A stretch of 64,000 bases of DNA, from positions 98,668,284-98,732,283 of the forward strand of contig CM070562.1 of the NCBI GenBank assembly GCA_036346405.1, in the 5' to 3' direction. Under the pieces are notes generated by a model that did no database searches, was not told the origin of the DNA, and worked only from the letters and a program-made list of their open reading frames with translations. Origin of the DNA: Phyllostachys edulis (Eukaryota; Streptophyta; Magnoliopsida; Poales; Poaceae). The position numbers were made by a program, and so were the translations under genes. Of this stretch, positions 11,890-24,079 are shown one piece after another; positions within the stretch are counted from its first letter, which is position 1; each line of letters starts with the position of its first letter.

Positions 11890-13628
11890 AATTAAAAAAT
11901 AAGTGTACGCCCGCGGGACGATCGTCCTACTCTCAATAAAAACTCACGCCGACTCTTTCCACTTCTCCCGTGCACGTCCTACACCCTTCTATCCTAAAAA
12001 AACGCTAAGAAAAGACAGGAAAAAACTTGAATAAAACTCTACGACGTTTGCAACGTCGCCCACGACGGCGTCGACCAGGTGCGCCACTGGGACGGCCTCG
12101 CCGGCATGTGGCATCCGTGCTGCTCGCGTCTGGGGAGATCCACGAGGGTCAGCTCTGTCGCACGCAGAAGGCACACTCGGACCTCTCGATCTTCCTTATC
12201 GACGACAACACGGTTGTCATTCCTCGTCTCCCACCGTAGCCGCTCTTTCGGTCGTACGCGCGCGTCCCCCTCCCACGTTGTGGCTCTCAGCTCCTCCTCC
12301 TCCCAATTTCGCTCGCTCTCGTGTAGCATGTTCCGTCTCATATACGATTTTTTTTATCTGTTGCAACGCACAAGTATCTAACTAGGACACGATGATACGT
12401 GGAATTAATTCATTCATGAACATGTTATGGTTGGTTTACCTAAAAACATCACTGGTTCTGACCGCAAATGTATGCATGACTTAAGTTATTAGAACTGTTT
12501 GGTCCGACTTCAAATGTGTTTCTACAATTCTCCAATATAAATATGCATCTCTTGCTTGCTTTGAACAGTCGCTTGAGATTTTTCAAACAAATTTTGAGCC
12601 ATGGAATGCAATGCGGATTTGTTTTGCATTCCTGACTACTGAAAATTTTCAGTGAGAGTCGATTCAGAAAGCTTCGACTTTGCACGCACGCTTCACACAA
12701 TATAGAAATTGTTTCATTCAAAATTAACTAATAAAAAATGAGTTTACTCCCACGCAGCGGGACGATCGTCCCACCCCGAAAAAAAACTCGCGTCGACTCT
12801 TTCCACCCCTCCCGTGCATGCCCTACACCCTCCTGTCATAAAAAAAAACCGCTAAGAAAAGACATGAGAAATTGTTGAACAAAACTCTGCGACGTTTGCA
12901 ACGCCATCCACGACGGCGTCAACCAGGTGCGCCACTAGGAGCGTTTCGCCGGCACGCGGCATCCGTGTTGCTCGCGTCTGGGGAAATCCACAAGGGCTAG
13001 CTCTGCCGCACACGGAAGACGCACTCAGACCTCTCGATCCCCCTCATCGACGACAACACAGCTGTCGTTCCTCATCTCCCGCCGTAATCGCTCTTTCGGC
13101 CATACGTGCTTGCCCCGCCCCCCCTCCCCGCGTTGCATCTCTTAGCACCTCCTCCGCCTCCTCCCACTTCTGCTTGCTCTTGTAGAGTGTGTCCCATCTC
13201 ATATACGATTCTTTTTATCTGTGCAACGCACGAGTATCTAAGTAGGACACGATGATACGAGAAATCAATTTATTCGTGGACATGTTATGGTTGGTTTATC
13301 TAAAAACATCATTGGTTTTGAGTTCTGACCGTAAATGCATGCATGACTTAAGCTATTAAAACTATTTGGTCTAACTTCAAATGTGTCTCTATAATTTTTC
13401 GATATAAATATGGGTTTCTTGCTTGCTTTGAACAACTGTTTGAGATTTTTAAAACAAATTTTGAGCCTTGGAATGTAATGTGGAATTGTTTTGCATTCCT
13501 AACTACTTAAAATTTTCAGTTAGAGCCGATTCAGAAAACTTCATCTTTGTACACACGCTTCACACAATATGAAAATTATTTTGTTCAAAATATGAGATTT
13601 CGTCGCAACGCACGGGCACCCTACTAGT
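11890..13628. repeat. Tandem duplication of an ~850-bp module, ending in a Helitron-like 3' terminus
   Basis: Two imperfect direct copies are visible. Copy 1 runs about 11890-12725 and copy 2 about 12726-13628. Shared landmarks in the same order are gcgggacgatcgtcc (11920s and 12760s), the ctctttccac block, the acgacggcgtc block, gcaacgcac followed by agtatctaa (12362 and 13220) and gacatgttatggttggttta or close variants. Copy 2 ends with cgcaacgcacgggcaccctactagt. The ctag at 13624-13627 followed by t fits a Helitron 3' end (CTRR-T), and gcaacgcacgggca is a motif common near grass Helitron ends. I could not find a matching 5' TC end or a convincing terminal hairpin, so the Helitron call is tentative while the duplication itself is clear. 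Confidence 0.6.
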
Positions 13629-14639
13629 TTGATAATAGACTTGAGTTGAGAGCTGGGTGCGCTTAATTTCCATGTGTTCAAAAGACTATGATGAAATTAT
13701 TTAGTGAGACGAAATGGATCCTAAGCCTTTACGTTAACATAGGTCAAAAGGCTCTTGGGGCGCAAAGGCGCAGATAGACTTGAAAGTTAGATCATGCCTT
13801 TTCGAGCCGGTCCGTGACTCATCACAGCACGAACAACCGGACCAGACCAGGATTGAGGATGGGCCCGTCGGGGCGACACGACATGGCGGCATGGAGGCAC
13901 GACAGCGGCACGAAGGGGGAGAGAGAGGAGCACACCTCGGTGAGTGGCCGTCATCGTCACCCTCGCCCCACCCGCGTCGTTTGCCTTGCCACCCCTACCC
14001 GCACGCTCACCTCCACCGCCTCTGCCTCGTCGCCCCCATTCGCACACACGTGGCCCATGTGAGGTGGAGGTCGACCGCGTTGTGGGCGGCCAAGCAAAGC
14101 CGACGTGAGGGGCACCGGAGAGGGGGGCGGAGTGAGGTGAGGCCGAAGCCACACAATGTGGCCAACACTGCGAGGTGGAACCACCGTGCCTGAGGTCGGC
14201 GCGGCACGAAGGTGAAGAGCCTGCACACGAGGGTGGAGCTGAAGGTGCCCGAGGGATCCCGAGGGGGAAAGATAAGGCCGATGGAGCTCGGGGGTGACCG
14301 AGGTGGAGCCGGAGGCGCCTGAGGGGGGCGGGTTCATCGACGTCGCGAGGTGGGGTCCGAAGGAGCCCTAGGGGTGGGGTCTCCGGCGTCACAAGGTGGA
14401 GGCGAGGCCGGCGAAACCCGAGAGGTGGCCGAGGGGACACTGGGGCGGTGGGGAGTAGCCATAGGGGATGGGTATGGGGAGGCAAGGAGCGTACATAGAG
14501 AATGGAGATGGGGAGGCAGGGAGCGACCATAAGGGATGGGGAGGCAGGGAGCGACCATAAAGGATGGGAAGGCAGGGAGTGCCCGCTGAGGAATGGGGAT
14601 GAAGGCAGAGAAGCAACAGGTGGTTCTTGAGGTGTGGGG
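13629..14639. other. GC-rich spacer without a recognisable gene
   Basis: This interval has long open frames on both strands (for example 13787-14530 on the minus strand) made almost entirely of Pro, Arg, Ser, Ala and His. They resemble no protein family I know and overlap each other. The right end is a minisatellite, described separately. I regard the frames as compositional. Confidence 0.5.
14450..14615. repeat. Minisatellite, unit about 28-36 bp
   Basis: Four to five degenerate copies of a unit built on ggatggggaggcagggagcg with a short variable ccataa tail are arranged head to tail. The translation on the minus strand repeats a PCLPI-like motif, which shows the repeat is in DNA rather than selected protein. 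Confidence 0.7.
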
Positions 14640-14647
14640 GTGAAGAC

Positions 14648-15783
14648 TAGGGATGAAAACGGATCGGATAGTTTCTAACCGATCCGGACGAAAACAGATT
14701 CGGATTGTCTCGGATCGGATTTTTCTCAGATAATTTTCGGATCAGAAACGAATTCGGATTCTTTTTTGTCGGAAATGAAAACGAATACAGTAGGCATGCT
14801 ATTCGACAGATACGAATACGAATACGGATTATCCAGATATCCGGATTTCAGCCCAAAAGAGAAAAGTATATTTTAATTGGTTTTCGAATTTCAGAAAATG
14901 CAACAAATCAAATAGCATTTTAGAAAATAGCAAATAGAGTTCAAAAATTCTAGAAAAAATCACAGAAATTCCTTGAATTATTTTAAACTTAATAAAATTA
15001 ATTCCAAGTTAAAGTATGTTTTATTTCTGTACATAAAATATTTTAATTTCTAAAAAATAGGAAAAACTTTTTGAAATCCGAGAAAATTCAAGAAATTAAT
15101 TATTATTTTCTTTTTCACTTTAAATCCAATAAAATCCTGAAATCTCAATAAATTTTATTTTTACATTAAAAAGTAGGAAATTAAATAATTGACTTTATTT
15201 TATTTTATTTTCCTTTTAACTAAGAAAACTCTTTTAAATCTCGAAAATCCAATAAAATAATAACTTTATTAATTTTATTTTTATAACATACTTTGGGATA
15301 TTGCGGTCATTTGCGGATAGATTAACCATTGACTGATCGATATTAGTGTGAACTAAGTTTTATGTATGTGATGAACTAAGTGTGAATGTGTGATGACTTG
15401 TAACTTTGTGAGTTATGACTTATGAGTTAAATATGGTAAACTAAGTATTTATGTTTGTCATAAACTAGTTAATGCAGCTTGCTAGTGAAAACGTTATGTG
15501 TGGTTGCTAAAAATATGAAAAATTCATGAATGTTTGCATCAAATAAACTAATTATATGTTTTTGTTAATTTCTGGCTTACAATTTAAGGGGTTTTCATGT
15601 TCCCAAAAATATCCGCGATCGTATTCGTTTCAATTCGTATTCGCTCCGTATTTGTATTCGATATTATTCGTATCCGTATTCGTATCTGGGTATTCGTATT
15701 CATATCTGGATCTAGGAAAAAAAATATGAAAACAAATATGGCAGAGCCATTATCCGTCCGTATCCGATCCGTTTTCACCCCTA
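14648..15783. mobile_element. Non-autonomous hAT transposon (1136 bp)
   Basis: The terminal inverted repeats are tagggatgaaaacggatcgg on the left and taggggtgaaaacggatcgg on the right (reverse complement), with one mismatch over about 23 bp. The flanks gtgaagac (14640-14647) and atgtagac (15784-15791) agree at 6 of 8 positions, fitting an aged 8-bp hAT duplication. Both ends carry dense cggat/atccg and cgtat/atacg motifs in opposite orientation. Such arrays are typical transposase-binding subterminal repeats. The AT-rich middle encodes nothing recognisable, so movement would need a transposase supplied in trans. Confidence 0.82.
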
Positions 15784-16306
15784 ATGTAGACATGACCGGT
15801 GATAAGACTGTTGGCATTGGCAGAGAATCAACGGGTGAGTAGGGAGAGAGGCAACGATCGCCTGCCCCATTTCGGTGAAGACGAAGCAGAGAAAGAAGGC
15901 AACGGGCCAGATTCTTCCTCTCTGTGCCTATAAAATCGAACACATTTGCTCATTTCTTCACCACTAATGCACAACTTATTTCCTCTAATTCTCTCTTTGG
16001 TCATTTCTTCACCACTGACCGAAGCACTGCTTCTCTTCTTTGATTCTCTCTTTGCTCTAGTGCTCTACTCAGTAGTATCAAACTCTCAATAGTTTGTACA
16101 ATAGAAAGCATGCTACCAAGGAGTCGAAGTATGAAGCCAGCAGACGGAACGACCACGCTCGGTAGCGATGTGCTACCAAGGAGTCATGACAAGCAATGGC
16201 GAGGCGTGGCCATGGTAGCTCTGTCATTGCTCACTTGTCCTCCTCCCGCCGCCTCTCCCATCGATGCTCGTCGACTCTGTCCAACCATGGGATACTATGG
16301 CATAGA
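15784..16306 (+). pseudogene. Promoter-like stretch and short ORF cut by an LTR (possible gene remnant)
   Basis: A good TATA box (tataaaat, 15928-15935) is followed by a pyrimidine-rich leader-like stretch and an open frame from 16110 (MLPRSRSMKPADG...). That frame runs straight into the LTR at 16307. The 16-bp string gtgctaccaaggagtc, or a close variant, occurs twice (about 16109 and 16170). I do not recognise the protein. It may be the 5' end of a disrupted gene or part of an older element. Confidence 0.3.
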
Positions 16307-19300
16307 TGTAACACCCCAATTTTCAGAGCTTTTGAAAATTTTCAAAATTTTAAAATCAACTATTTGGTTTTATTGAAATGCTAAAACTTAACTTGAAATT
16401 TAGAAATAAAAAACAATTTAATATGAAGTAATCAAACCTCAATTAATTAAAAATTGGTTTGATTGGGTTTCTGGTATTTAAAGTCAAAAAGATTATTTTA
16501 CATATTTTATTGGATTTTTAAAAAAGGTTTTCCTTTTTGTCCGAAGTTAAAAATAATTTATTTGTAAAATTAAAAGCTACAGTTAAGTTAAAAGTATTTT
16601 TATTAAGTTCCAAATGATTCTAGGAATTTCTTTGTATTTTCTTAGAATTTTTGGACCTTATCTTCTATTTTTCTAAAAAGCCTTTTGCTTTATTTCCTTT
16701 CATGAAAATCGAAAATGCATTTAAATTCCTTTTTCCTCCCCAAGACGAATCTCTTCAGCCCGTTCCTTCTTTTCCCCCGTGTGGCCCATTTTCCAACTTG
16801 ACCTCTCGGCCGGCCCGTTCCACGCCCTCTCTCGCTCCGACAGGTGGGACCTACCGTCGACCTCCGCCCGTCTCCGGGCCATCTTCTTCCCCATTGGTTC
16901 TCTGTGTGCGCCCCATCTTTCTTCGCTCGCCACAGCCGTTGACAAAAGCTCCCATCCCATCCCGCATTTCCTTTGCCGGATCTCCACGAATCGCGCGCAT
17001 TGAAGCCCTTGAAACCCACTGACACTGTTCCATCTCTCGCTTTCCTCCTTCTCCGCACGGAATCCCCGGAGCACGCAAGCTCCTCCGCGAAAGCCTCCGC
17101 CACTCCGCGCACGATTCCGTTCCTCTGGACTTCCCCGAGCCTTTTTAAGGCGAGCACCGGGTGCTCCATGGCCGCCTCTTGTTTTTCCCCCGATTCACCC
17201 TCCCTCTCTCTCCCTCTCCTCCCCGTGCTTCAAGAAATTCCGCCGCCGGTCGACGAGCACTTCGCTGCCTCTAGCGCCTTCGTTGAAGCTTCTTCGCTGC
17301 CCTCATCTCCACCCCTGGGTTCGCAAGGCCGCCACCTACCTCGTGCTTGCCTCCCCGCCCTTTGGAGCCCCCCCCAGAGCGCCACTGCCGCCTTCACCCA
17401 CTGCCGCCGTCGCTTCTTCCTCCTCGCCGTCGGCCTTCCCGTTGTTCCCTATCGACGAAACCGTGAGCATCACGTTCACCGTGCCTCCCTCTAGCCGTCG
17501 GTACCCTCGCCGCCAACCGGGTCGCCGCCGTTCGCCGGCAACCCTCGGCCCCCGTGCCTCCGCCGCTTCGGTGCCAACGTGGCAGAGCCACGTGGCGCCA
17601 TGTCACAGCCACGCTAGCACCTTCACCTTCGTGGCAGCCCACGTGGCAGGCTGATGTGGTTGTCCGAATTTCCTTTTGCAAAACAATTCGGCCGAAATCA
17701 ACACCCCCCCTCCCCCCGCGCTGACGTCAGCTGACGCGGTAAAACCATTTTCTGAAAATCAGGAAAATCTCCTTTTTATCATTTCATGTGTTTTTCAAAC
17801 TTTCGAGAGCCCGTTCTCCCACGTTCAAACTCCGATTCGAGTGATTCAAATTTCTAAATTCATTATTTTTTTGTTGGTGCTTATTTGATAATTTTTTGAT
17901 TTTATTTGGAATTGTTTTATTTATTTGGCTTTGTTCGTACGTATAGATTCCGGCGTTTCAGAAGAATTCTTGAATCCGGCGACCGAATCATCTCAACTCT
18001 TCAACGAAGGCAAGTCATAGACCTTTGATCATGTTGTACCCAATTTATGAAATTATATTGTTTGATATAAACATGCATGGCTAGTTGTATAAAAAATAGT
18101 TTCGGGAATAGTTAATTACCTAATTGTCATTATGCCTCCTTGATAAATTGTGAATGACATGTACCCTTTAATGACATAAATCTTCGAACACCATAGAATG
18201 GTTAATTATTAGTTGAAATTATTGTACTACCAACTTGGGTCGTATTATGCTTAGCCACGCTTAGTCGCGATGGGATTCATGATCACATACTCAAGGAATG
18301 ATTGAATTTGACTAAATGAAATATGGAATTATGGCAGAGCCACTATTATTAAAAGATGTTGTGCCATGGCAAGGGTTGCCATTTGGTCGGGTTGAACCAA
18401 AAATGATTTCAGACTCGGAAAAATGATCGTGCAGTAAAGGGGATGCAAGAAGCACATTGGGATGAGGATGTTTCGCTTGAGTATTCTCTAAAGACTTAAC
18501 TTTATGCGCCATTGATCTGGGCCATACCGTACAACCACAAGTCAATTTATGGGGTGGACCGGGCCAACTGATTAGCAATGCTTTGAGTCGGTTCTTTTTG
18601 GGTTGATAAGTGGCGCAAGAGGAGGTCAAGACGGCGAATCCTTAACGAGTAGAACCGAGTCAAAATAAAGATTTGTAAAAACCTTGTGATAATCGTTTAG
18701 TCGCACACCTTCGAAAGTGTGTCAGACGGACAGTATAAACTGATTATCTCTTGTGGGTCAAACTGTACAATCTCTACGGAGTGTAAAACTATTCGAATAG
18801 CTGTATCCCCGGTTATGGACAATGCCTGGTGATTTCACATGAGGGGTAGACTTTATAAAAAAAATATTGGATTGGTTTGGATGGATCTGAGTAGTTGGTT
18901 TTGGTCGATGGTTGGGAAATGAACGGGGTGTTCATTAGTTGCTTTAAATAAACTTGATTACTTATGTATTAATCTTTTAAATTATGCTTTACGATCTACT
19001 TACTGTATTTACTGTCAATATTGCTTTCTGCAAAATAGCCATAAAAGCTATCCTTGTCAAACCTTGCATGAATATTATTTGCATATATTTTTCTACGACT
19101 TGCTGAGTACTTTAAAGTACTCACGGCTTTGCGCCATTTGTTGATCAGTCGCCGAAGAAGAACCAGAGAACACCGAGTTCTACGAGGAAGACTACGTCGA
19201 AGACTATGCGAATTAGGTCGCGTCCTCCACTCGATTGTCTATCGGCATGTCGGATGGCCACCACGAGATATTTTGGTTCTGCTGCAAGTTACCTTTCGTT

Positions 19301-19500
19301 GTTAAGCCCTGCGTGGTAAACTCTGTAAGACTTGACCATAAGGTCCTTTTGCCACTAATTATTAATTTGTCTGCTTCATTAGCTATTTTGTTGTATGGAT
19401 ATGATTACATCAATGTTGTAACTCTGTGAGCTAGCTACTGATCTGGGACTAGTTCAGAGTATACAAAGGGTCTCGAAAATGTATATCCAGGGTCCCGACA
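16307..19500 (+). mobile_element. Probable solo LTR of a Ty3/gypsy chromovirus-type retrotransposon (Tekay/Del-like)
   Basis: The stretch starts tgtaacaccccaattttcag and ends ggtcccgaca. It has the layout of the long LTRs of Tekay/Del elements: an AT-rich left part with attttaaaattt runs, a GC-rich pyrimidine-biased centre, and a right part with a gaagactacgtcgaagacta block shortly before the end. No primer-binding site, gag or pol follows, so this would be a solo LTR. The flanking 5-mers ataga (16302-16306) and atgaa (19501-19505) do not match, which leaves the exact right end unsure. Open frames inside the GC-rich part (16651-17681) are compositional. Confidence 0.6.
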
Positions 19501-19689
19501 ATGAAGGACCGTCATATGGACGGTATAGAGGGCTACGAGGAGTACCAACGTAGTCTGAACCCGATGGGAAGGCCAGACTTCGCTACCCTATCCACAGATG
19601 GCAATGTTAGTGGGTCCGCGCCTCGGCACCGGTAGCGTCGGGCGAAGGGCGGAGTGCTGGAAGCACATGACCTGGAGCGAGGAAATTCG

Positions 19690-21560
19690 AGACGTCCAAA
19701 TAATAGAGATCGCAACTTATAATTATTACAAAGCTCAATTAACTACTCATATAGGTAGAGAGACAGGGCACTTGAACCGGCACTACAAAACATACTTGAA
19801 AAGGATGGGGGCGCACACGCAAGGTGGAGGAGTCCAGACGCAGCTGAACTTTGAGGCCGATGACTCTGTAAGTACTTGGGCATACAACACTTATTCTGAC
19901 CGTGAGGAAATTTCTAGATATATTGCTTCTGAAGATCAACCGATTAAGATCGGTGAAAGTTGCTCGTTCGAAAGAATTATCCAACATGGTTTTTAACCAC
20001 AGTACCAACATGTCAGTAGGAGAACTACCTCGTATAATATTTTTTAGGGATGTATAGTAGGGAGCTAGCAGCACTAAAAGAAATATTCCTAAAAGTTCAG
20101 TACTCTTTTGCTTTAACTTCAGATATTTGGACATCGTCGCACCAGAGAACTGATTACTTTAGTGTTGTAGCCTATTATTTAGATGACGAGTACAAGCTTA
20201 ACAAGAGAGTCATAGGGTTTAAGTTATTACTGAACCACACATGGGAGAGCCCATTGTCGAGCGCATACTAGGGGTAATTGAGAATTTTCATATAGAAAAT
20301 AAGATTATTTCTATAACTCTTGATAACGTATCAGCAAATACGACGACTATGAACATCCTCACCCTAAGGTTGCAGACATATATCAGTGGATATGTTCTCC
20401 ACCAGAGATACATATGTCATATTTTGAATCTCGTTGTGCAAGACAGTATGGAGAAGATTGACATTTATTTTAACAATATTCGTGATGCCCTTCGTTACCT
20501 CTCAAGTTCAGCACATGTGATAGCCAGGTTCGTGGAGTATTGCATAGCCAATGACAACACCCCAAGAAAATTCGGTCTTGACATGAAGGTGAGATGGAAC
20601 TTCGACATACATCATGATGAAGAAGGTACAAGGGTATGAACATATTATATCTGTCTTTGTCAATGCGTCTCACAGTAATAAGTTGATAATTACTAACTCA
20701 GATTGAGAAATTGTTAGATCTGTCTTTGCTCTATCTGGTATTTACCACCCTACCTCTTACCTAGTTATATATATTATATTTGACTAATTGCAAACAAGTT
20801 TGCTAAATCTAGGAGGCATCCCCTTTTAGACCATGTTGTTGCAAAAATAGAGGTAAAATTTGTTAAATATTTTGGATCTATTTCACACCTATATTGTTTT
20901 GCTATCATTTTGGATCCTACAAAAAAGTTAGCAGGTTTGCAGATTACTATGAAGGGAATATGTGAGTGTCTCGGCCTTGATTTCTCATAAGCTTTTGAAC
21001 ATGTGAAAAAAGAGTTTGTTCGTGTTTTTCGCTTGTATCATAACAAGCTTGACAGTAGCACAAAATCGTAGGCCTTGCAGCAGGCGCATCAGGCAAGATA
21101 AGCGTGACAGCCTACTTGTGGAAGAAGCTGAAGGACAGGTATAGTTCTTCATCCTCTTAGTCTCAGGTGCCCCCAAGTGAAATTCTAACTCAGAGCTAAA
21201 CCACTGTCTGGGGCTTGATTTTGCAAACATCGATCCTGATCTTTTTGGCGAAAGTAAGGTAGAGTTGCTCGGGTGGTGAAAGAACGACAAGCGGATATTC
21301 CCTGTGCTATATCATTTCGCTCGTGATGTTATATTGGTTTTGGTGTCCTCTATCTCTTCAGATGCGACATTCAGCATGGTAGGAAGAATAATTGAAGAAG
21401 GGAGGTCATCCCTCACGCCCAAGATGTTGGAGGTAATCATCTGCCTCAAGGACTGAGAATTGGCAAAAGTGCGATATTAACATCAACTGGAGGATCCCGA
21501 GATCGTGCAGGCATACACTTATCTGGAACACATAAATGATCTCGACATTGGAGAGTAGTT
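19690..21560 (+). pseudogene. Decayed hAT transposase gene (BED/RICESLEEPER type)
   Basis: Collinear fragments in changing frames match a plant BED-type hAT transposase. They are the tail of the BED zinc finger (GHLNRHYKTYLKRM, about 19770), a middle block with TSDIWTSSHQRTDYFSVVAYY (about 20115), ISITLDNVSANTTTMNIL (about 20305) and the RNase H-like YICHILNLVVQDSM (about 20410), and the C-terminal hATC dimerisation block around SSDATFSMVGRIIEEGR (about 21358). Stops and frameshifts separate all of them, and part of the central region is missing or unrecognisable. No terminal repeats were found around it. Live relatives catalyse cut-and-paste transposition in the nucleus; this copy cannot encode the full enzyme. 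Confidence 0.82.
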
Positions 21561-22870
21561 AATAAGTATACGTGCAGTTACTGTACTATTTTCATTACCG
21601 GTGGTACCCAACACTGGGTGTAAGGTTTTTAACGCGGCAGTAACTTTCTACCTGTACCCAATGATGAATAACATTTAGTTCATTTTCCCCTAAATATTTG
21701 TGTGCCTACAGTCTATTGCATTATTTTCCATCATAAATTTTGTATAATTATTTATTTTCCTTAGTTAATTATGTATCTCTTGTCTTTTTTATGAGTACAC
21801 CTGACCTGTAGAAGGCGAACACCACCACATCCTTTTTTCTTTTCCCTTTATTTTATTTTCTTTATTTCCTTTTCTTCTTTGGGCAATTTGCTCAATAACA
21901 CTACACAGATATCACGAGTTAGAAAATAACATCGATATGACATTGACATCTGGCCACCTGTCATGCTCACATTGGATATTATTTTCTAATTTATACATCA
22001 TTACAATACTACTGAACAATTTTTTCCTTTCTTCTTTTCTCTTTCCTTTTTTTCCTTTTTCTTCTTTTCCCTCTCCTTTCTTCTTTTTTGCGTTGCGGCT
22101 CTGCCTCTGTCTCTTCTTTTTCCCCAATCTCTCTGCCTTCCTCCCTCCCTCCAAGCACCATCTCGGCGTTTGAATTTTGATTTGATGCAATGTGGTTCTG
22201 ATAACTTGATAACAAGAGGGCTAAGGCTAAATTCCTTTATATTCTATGATTGGATCTAACAAAAAAAATATGAAAAATATATATAACTCGATGAACAGAA
22301 GGACTGCATGTGCCAATATTATTACGAGGAATTTATACCACATGAGATCGCTCCAGATGATCTGAATCACATGCTTCTTCGAGGCGTGAGATGCAAACCC
22401 CGTCTCTAGACTTGACTCCTCCTTCCCAAGCAGTACTAGATATTGTTTTCTGATCTCCACGGAGGAAAAAAAGAAACATTTGTTGCGTAGATTTGGTTCG
22501 AGAGGCCAAGGCGATGCTTGTTTAAATGTTTAATTATTTCGAGATCGGATCTGACGGTGGGATCTAGACTGTACCAGTGTATACACAGGCTTGGAACCGT
22601 ACGATTCTTCTGGGCACCGGCACCAGCAACCGCACGATCTGACGCAGAAGGACGCATCGCGCGCCGTGGAGGAACGGTACGGCCGCACATGCGTTGCATG
22701 CTTCCGAAGCGCAAATCGCCCCAGGATAGCAATGCTGCTCAAGCCTGCGACTTCGTCATACAACACTGGCAGCCGGCCAGAGGCCAGTCAGTCGCAAACT
22801 CGCAATACAAGCATGGATCATGTAGATTAAGCAGTTAAGATTTTTGAAGAACATATTAAGCTGTTAAGAT
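21561..22870. other. Spacer with a long pyrimidine tract
   Basis: The interval holds no recognisable gene. A strongly T/C-biased tract of about 350 bases (21825-22170; tttcttttcc-type runs) dominates the left half. The overlapping low-complexity frames there are by-products. The right half (22550-22840) is GC-rich and unremarkable. Confidence 0.5.
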
Positions 22871-22879
22871 GGTTAGTGG

Positions 22880-23250
22880 TATATAGTAAAATGATATGGT
22901 ACTCCTGAGAGTATGTACTTTTATTTCTAATATACCACTTAAACGCATATATTATACTTCTTTATCATTTTTATTATACTTAAATATCAATGATAAGATA
23001 CTCTAATGCGACTTGATTGAAGATTTTTCAGTAGAGCCATTTGATTTTTTTGCTATATACCCTTTTTCATATATAAAAGAAGTATATACACAAATTTTGC
23101 TAAAAAAAGTAGACTTTAATGAAAATTTTCATGGAACTCACTTTAGGGTATATTATCATCATTATTGGAGTATGCTCAAATAGATAAAGATGTATCATCA
23201 TACGATTTAAGTGGTATATAAGAAGTGTGAGTATGTACTCCTAAGAGTAT
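22880..23250. mobile_element. AT-rich MITE-like element, copy 1
   Basis: The right end reads gtggtatataagaagtgtga (from 23211), continuing to gtactcct at 23242, and faces a related inverted copy at the left (about 22900-22955, ending in aatataccacttaaacg). The internal landmark gataagatactctaatgcga (about 22993) recurs as tataagatactccaatgcga at about 36782 in copy 2, with the same order of flanking motifs. So this is a repeated short-TIR element. The gypsy retrotransposon is inserted at or just beyond its right tip. Confidence 0.45.
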
Positions 23251-23976
23251 TGACGAGAATTAAAACCTCTATGTATTATTTTAAATGCATAATAAAAGAC
23301 CATACGTTTTCATGGTCGTAACCCTAAGACTAACGACCTCCTGATGCGTTAGTATTCAGAAGGATTACTTAATGGGTACCACAGTGGGATGAGGCTTTGT
23401 GCCTAATCCCGACCGGATAACCGCTTCGTAAAATTCTTGAAGCGGTATTTCTTATCGTATGATGAATGGAACCGTGTTATCGTTCCAAACCATGCGATGG
23501 TACAACCACTGAGACACCGACTATTAACCACCCTACGGTTAAGCTTTTCACAAGCAACCGCAAGGAAGTTAGCACATTGCTAACTTCTCTCACCGTCCGA
23601 CCGGTCGTAGCGCTTCACGAGGGCGTCTTCTCCGAGAATGCGCCATCTCTTGGAAGTTATTTAAAGGTGAAGCCGAAGGCGAAGAAGGCACAAGGGACAA
23701 GAAGGGAGGCGATAGGCGACACACAAAACAAGGCCAAGGCAAAGATATGCCTGAAGCCTAAGCGGTGGAATTAGAAGCTAGATAATCGGTCTTAGACTCA
23801 TATTATAAGTCGATTGCGGTTAAACATTCCTCCATTCGATGTAATTCGGGGTAGTACTTAGCCACATCTTGTAAATCCAGTTCATATCAATAAAAAGCGA
23901 CCCCATTCCATTCCGGGATATTCCACGTCATTTTCCTCGTTTATTTTAAGTAAGATCGGCGATTCGATCGTCGACA
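23251..23976 (+). repeat. 5' LTR of the gypsy element (726 bp)
   Basis: It begins tgacgagaattaaaacctc and ends gattcgatcgtcgaca, giving canonical TG...CA ends. It aligns along its whole length with the 3' LTR, with scattered substitutions and short indels. Confidence 0.92.
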
Positions 23977-23978
23977 GC

Positions 23979-23996
23979 TGGCGCCGTCCGTGGGGA
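23979..23996 (+). other. Primer-binding site of the gypsy element
   Basis: The sequence tggcgccgtccgtgggga lies two bases after the 5' LTR. It has the form used by many plant gypsy elements, where a host tRNA 3' end primes minus-strand synthesis. Which tRNA is used was not determined. Confidence 0.7.
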
Positions 23997-24079
23997 AGAA
24001 GGCGTAAGTTTCCTGAAGAAATTTTCTTTTTCGCTCAAGAAAATACTCGCCCAAAAACTCTGCAATCGCTCATGCGACT

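Noticed and set aside
13787..14530. 247-aa minus-strand open frame
   Set aside because: It overlaps a minisatellite and is made of Pro/Arg/His/Ser. The repeat explains the C-terminal motif repetition.
21825..22170. Overlapping low-complexity frames (Lys/Glu or Phe/Ser runs)
   Set aside because: They are translations of a polypyrimidine tract.
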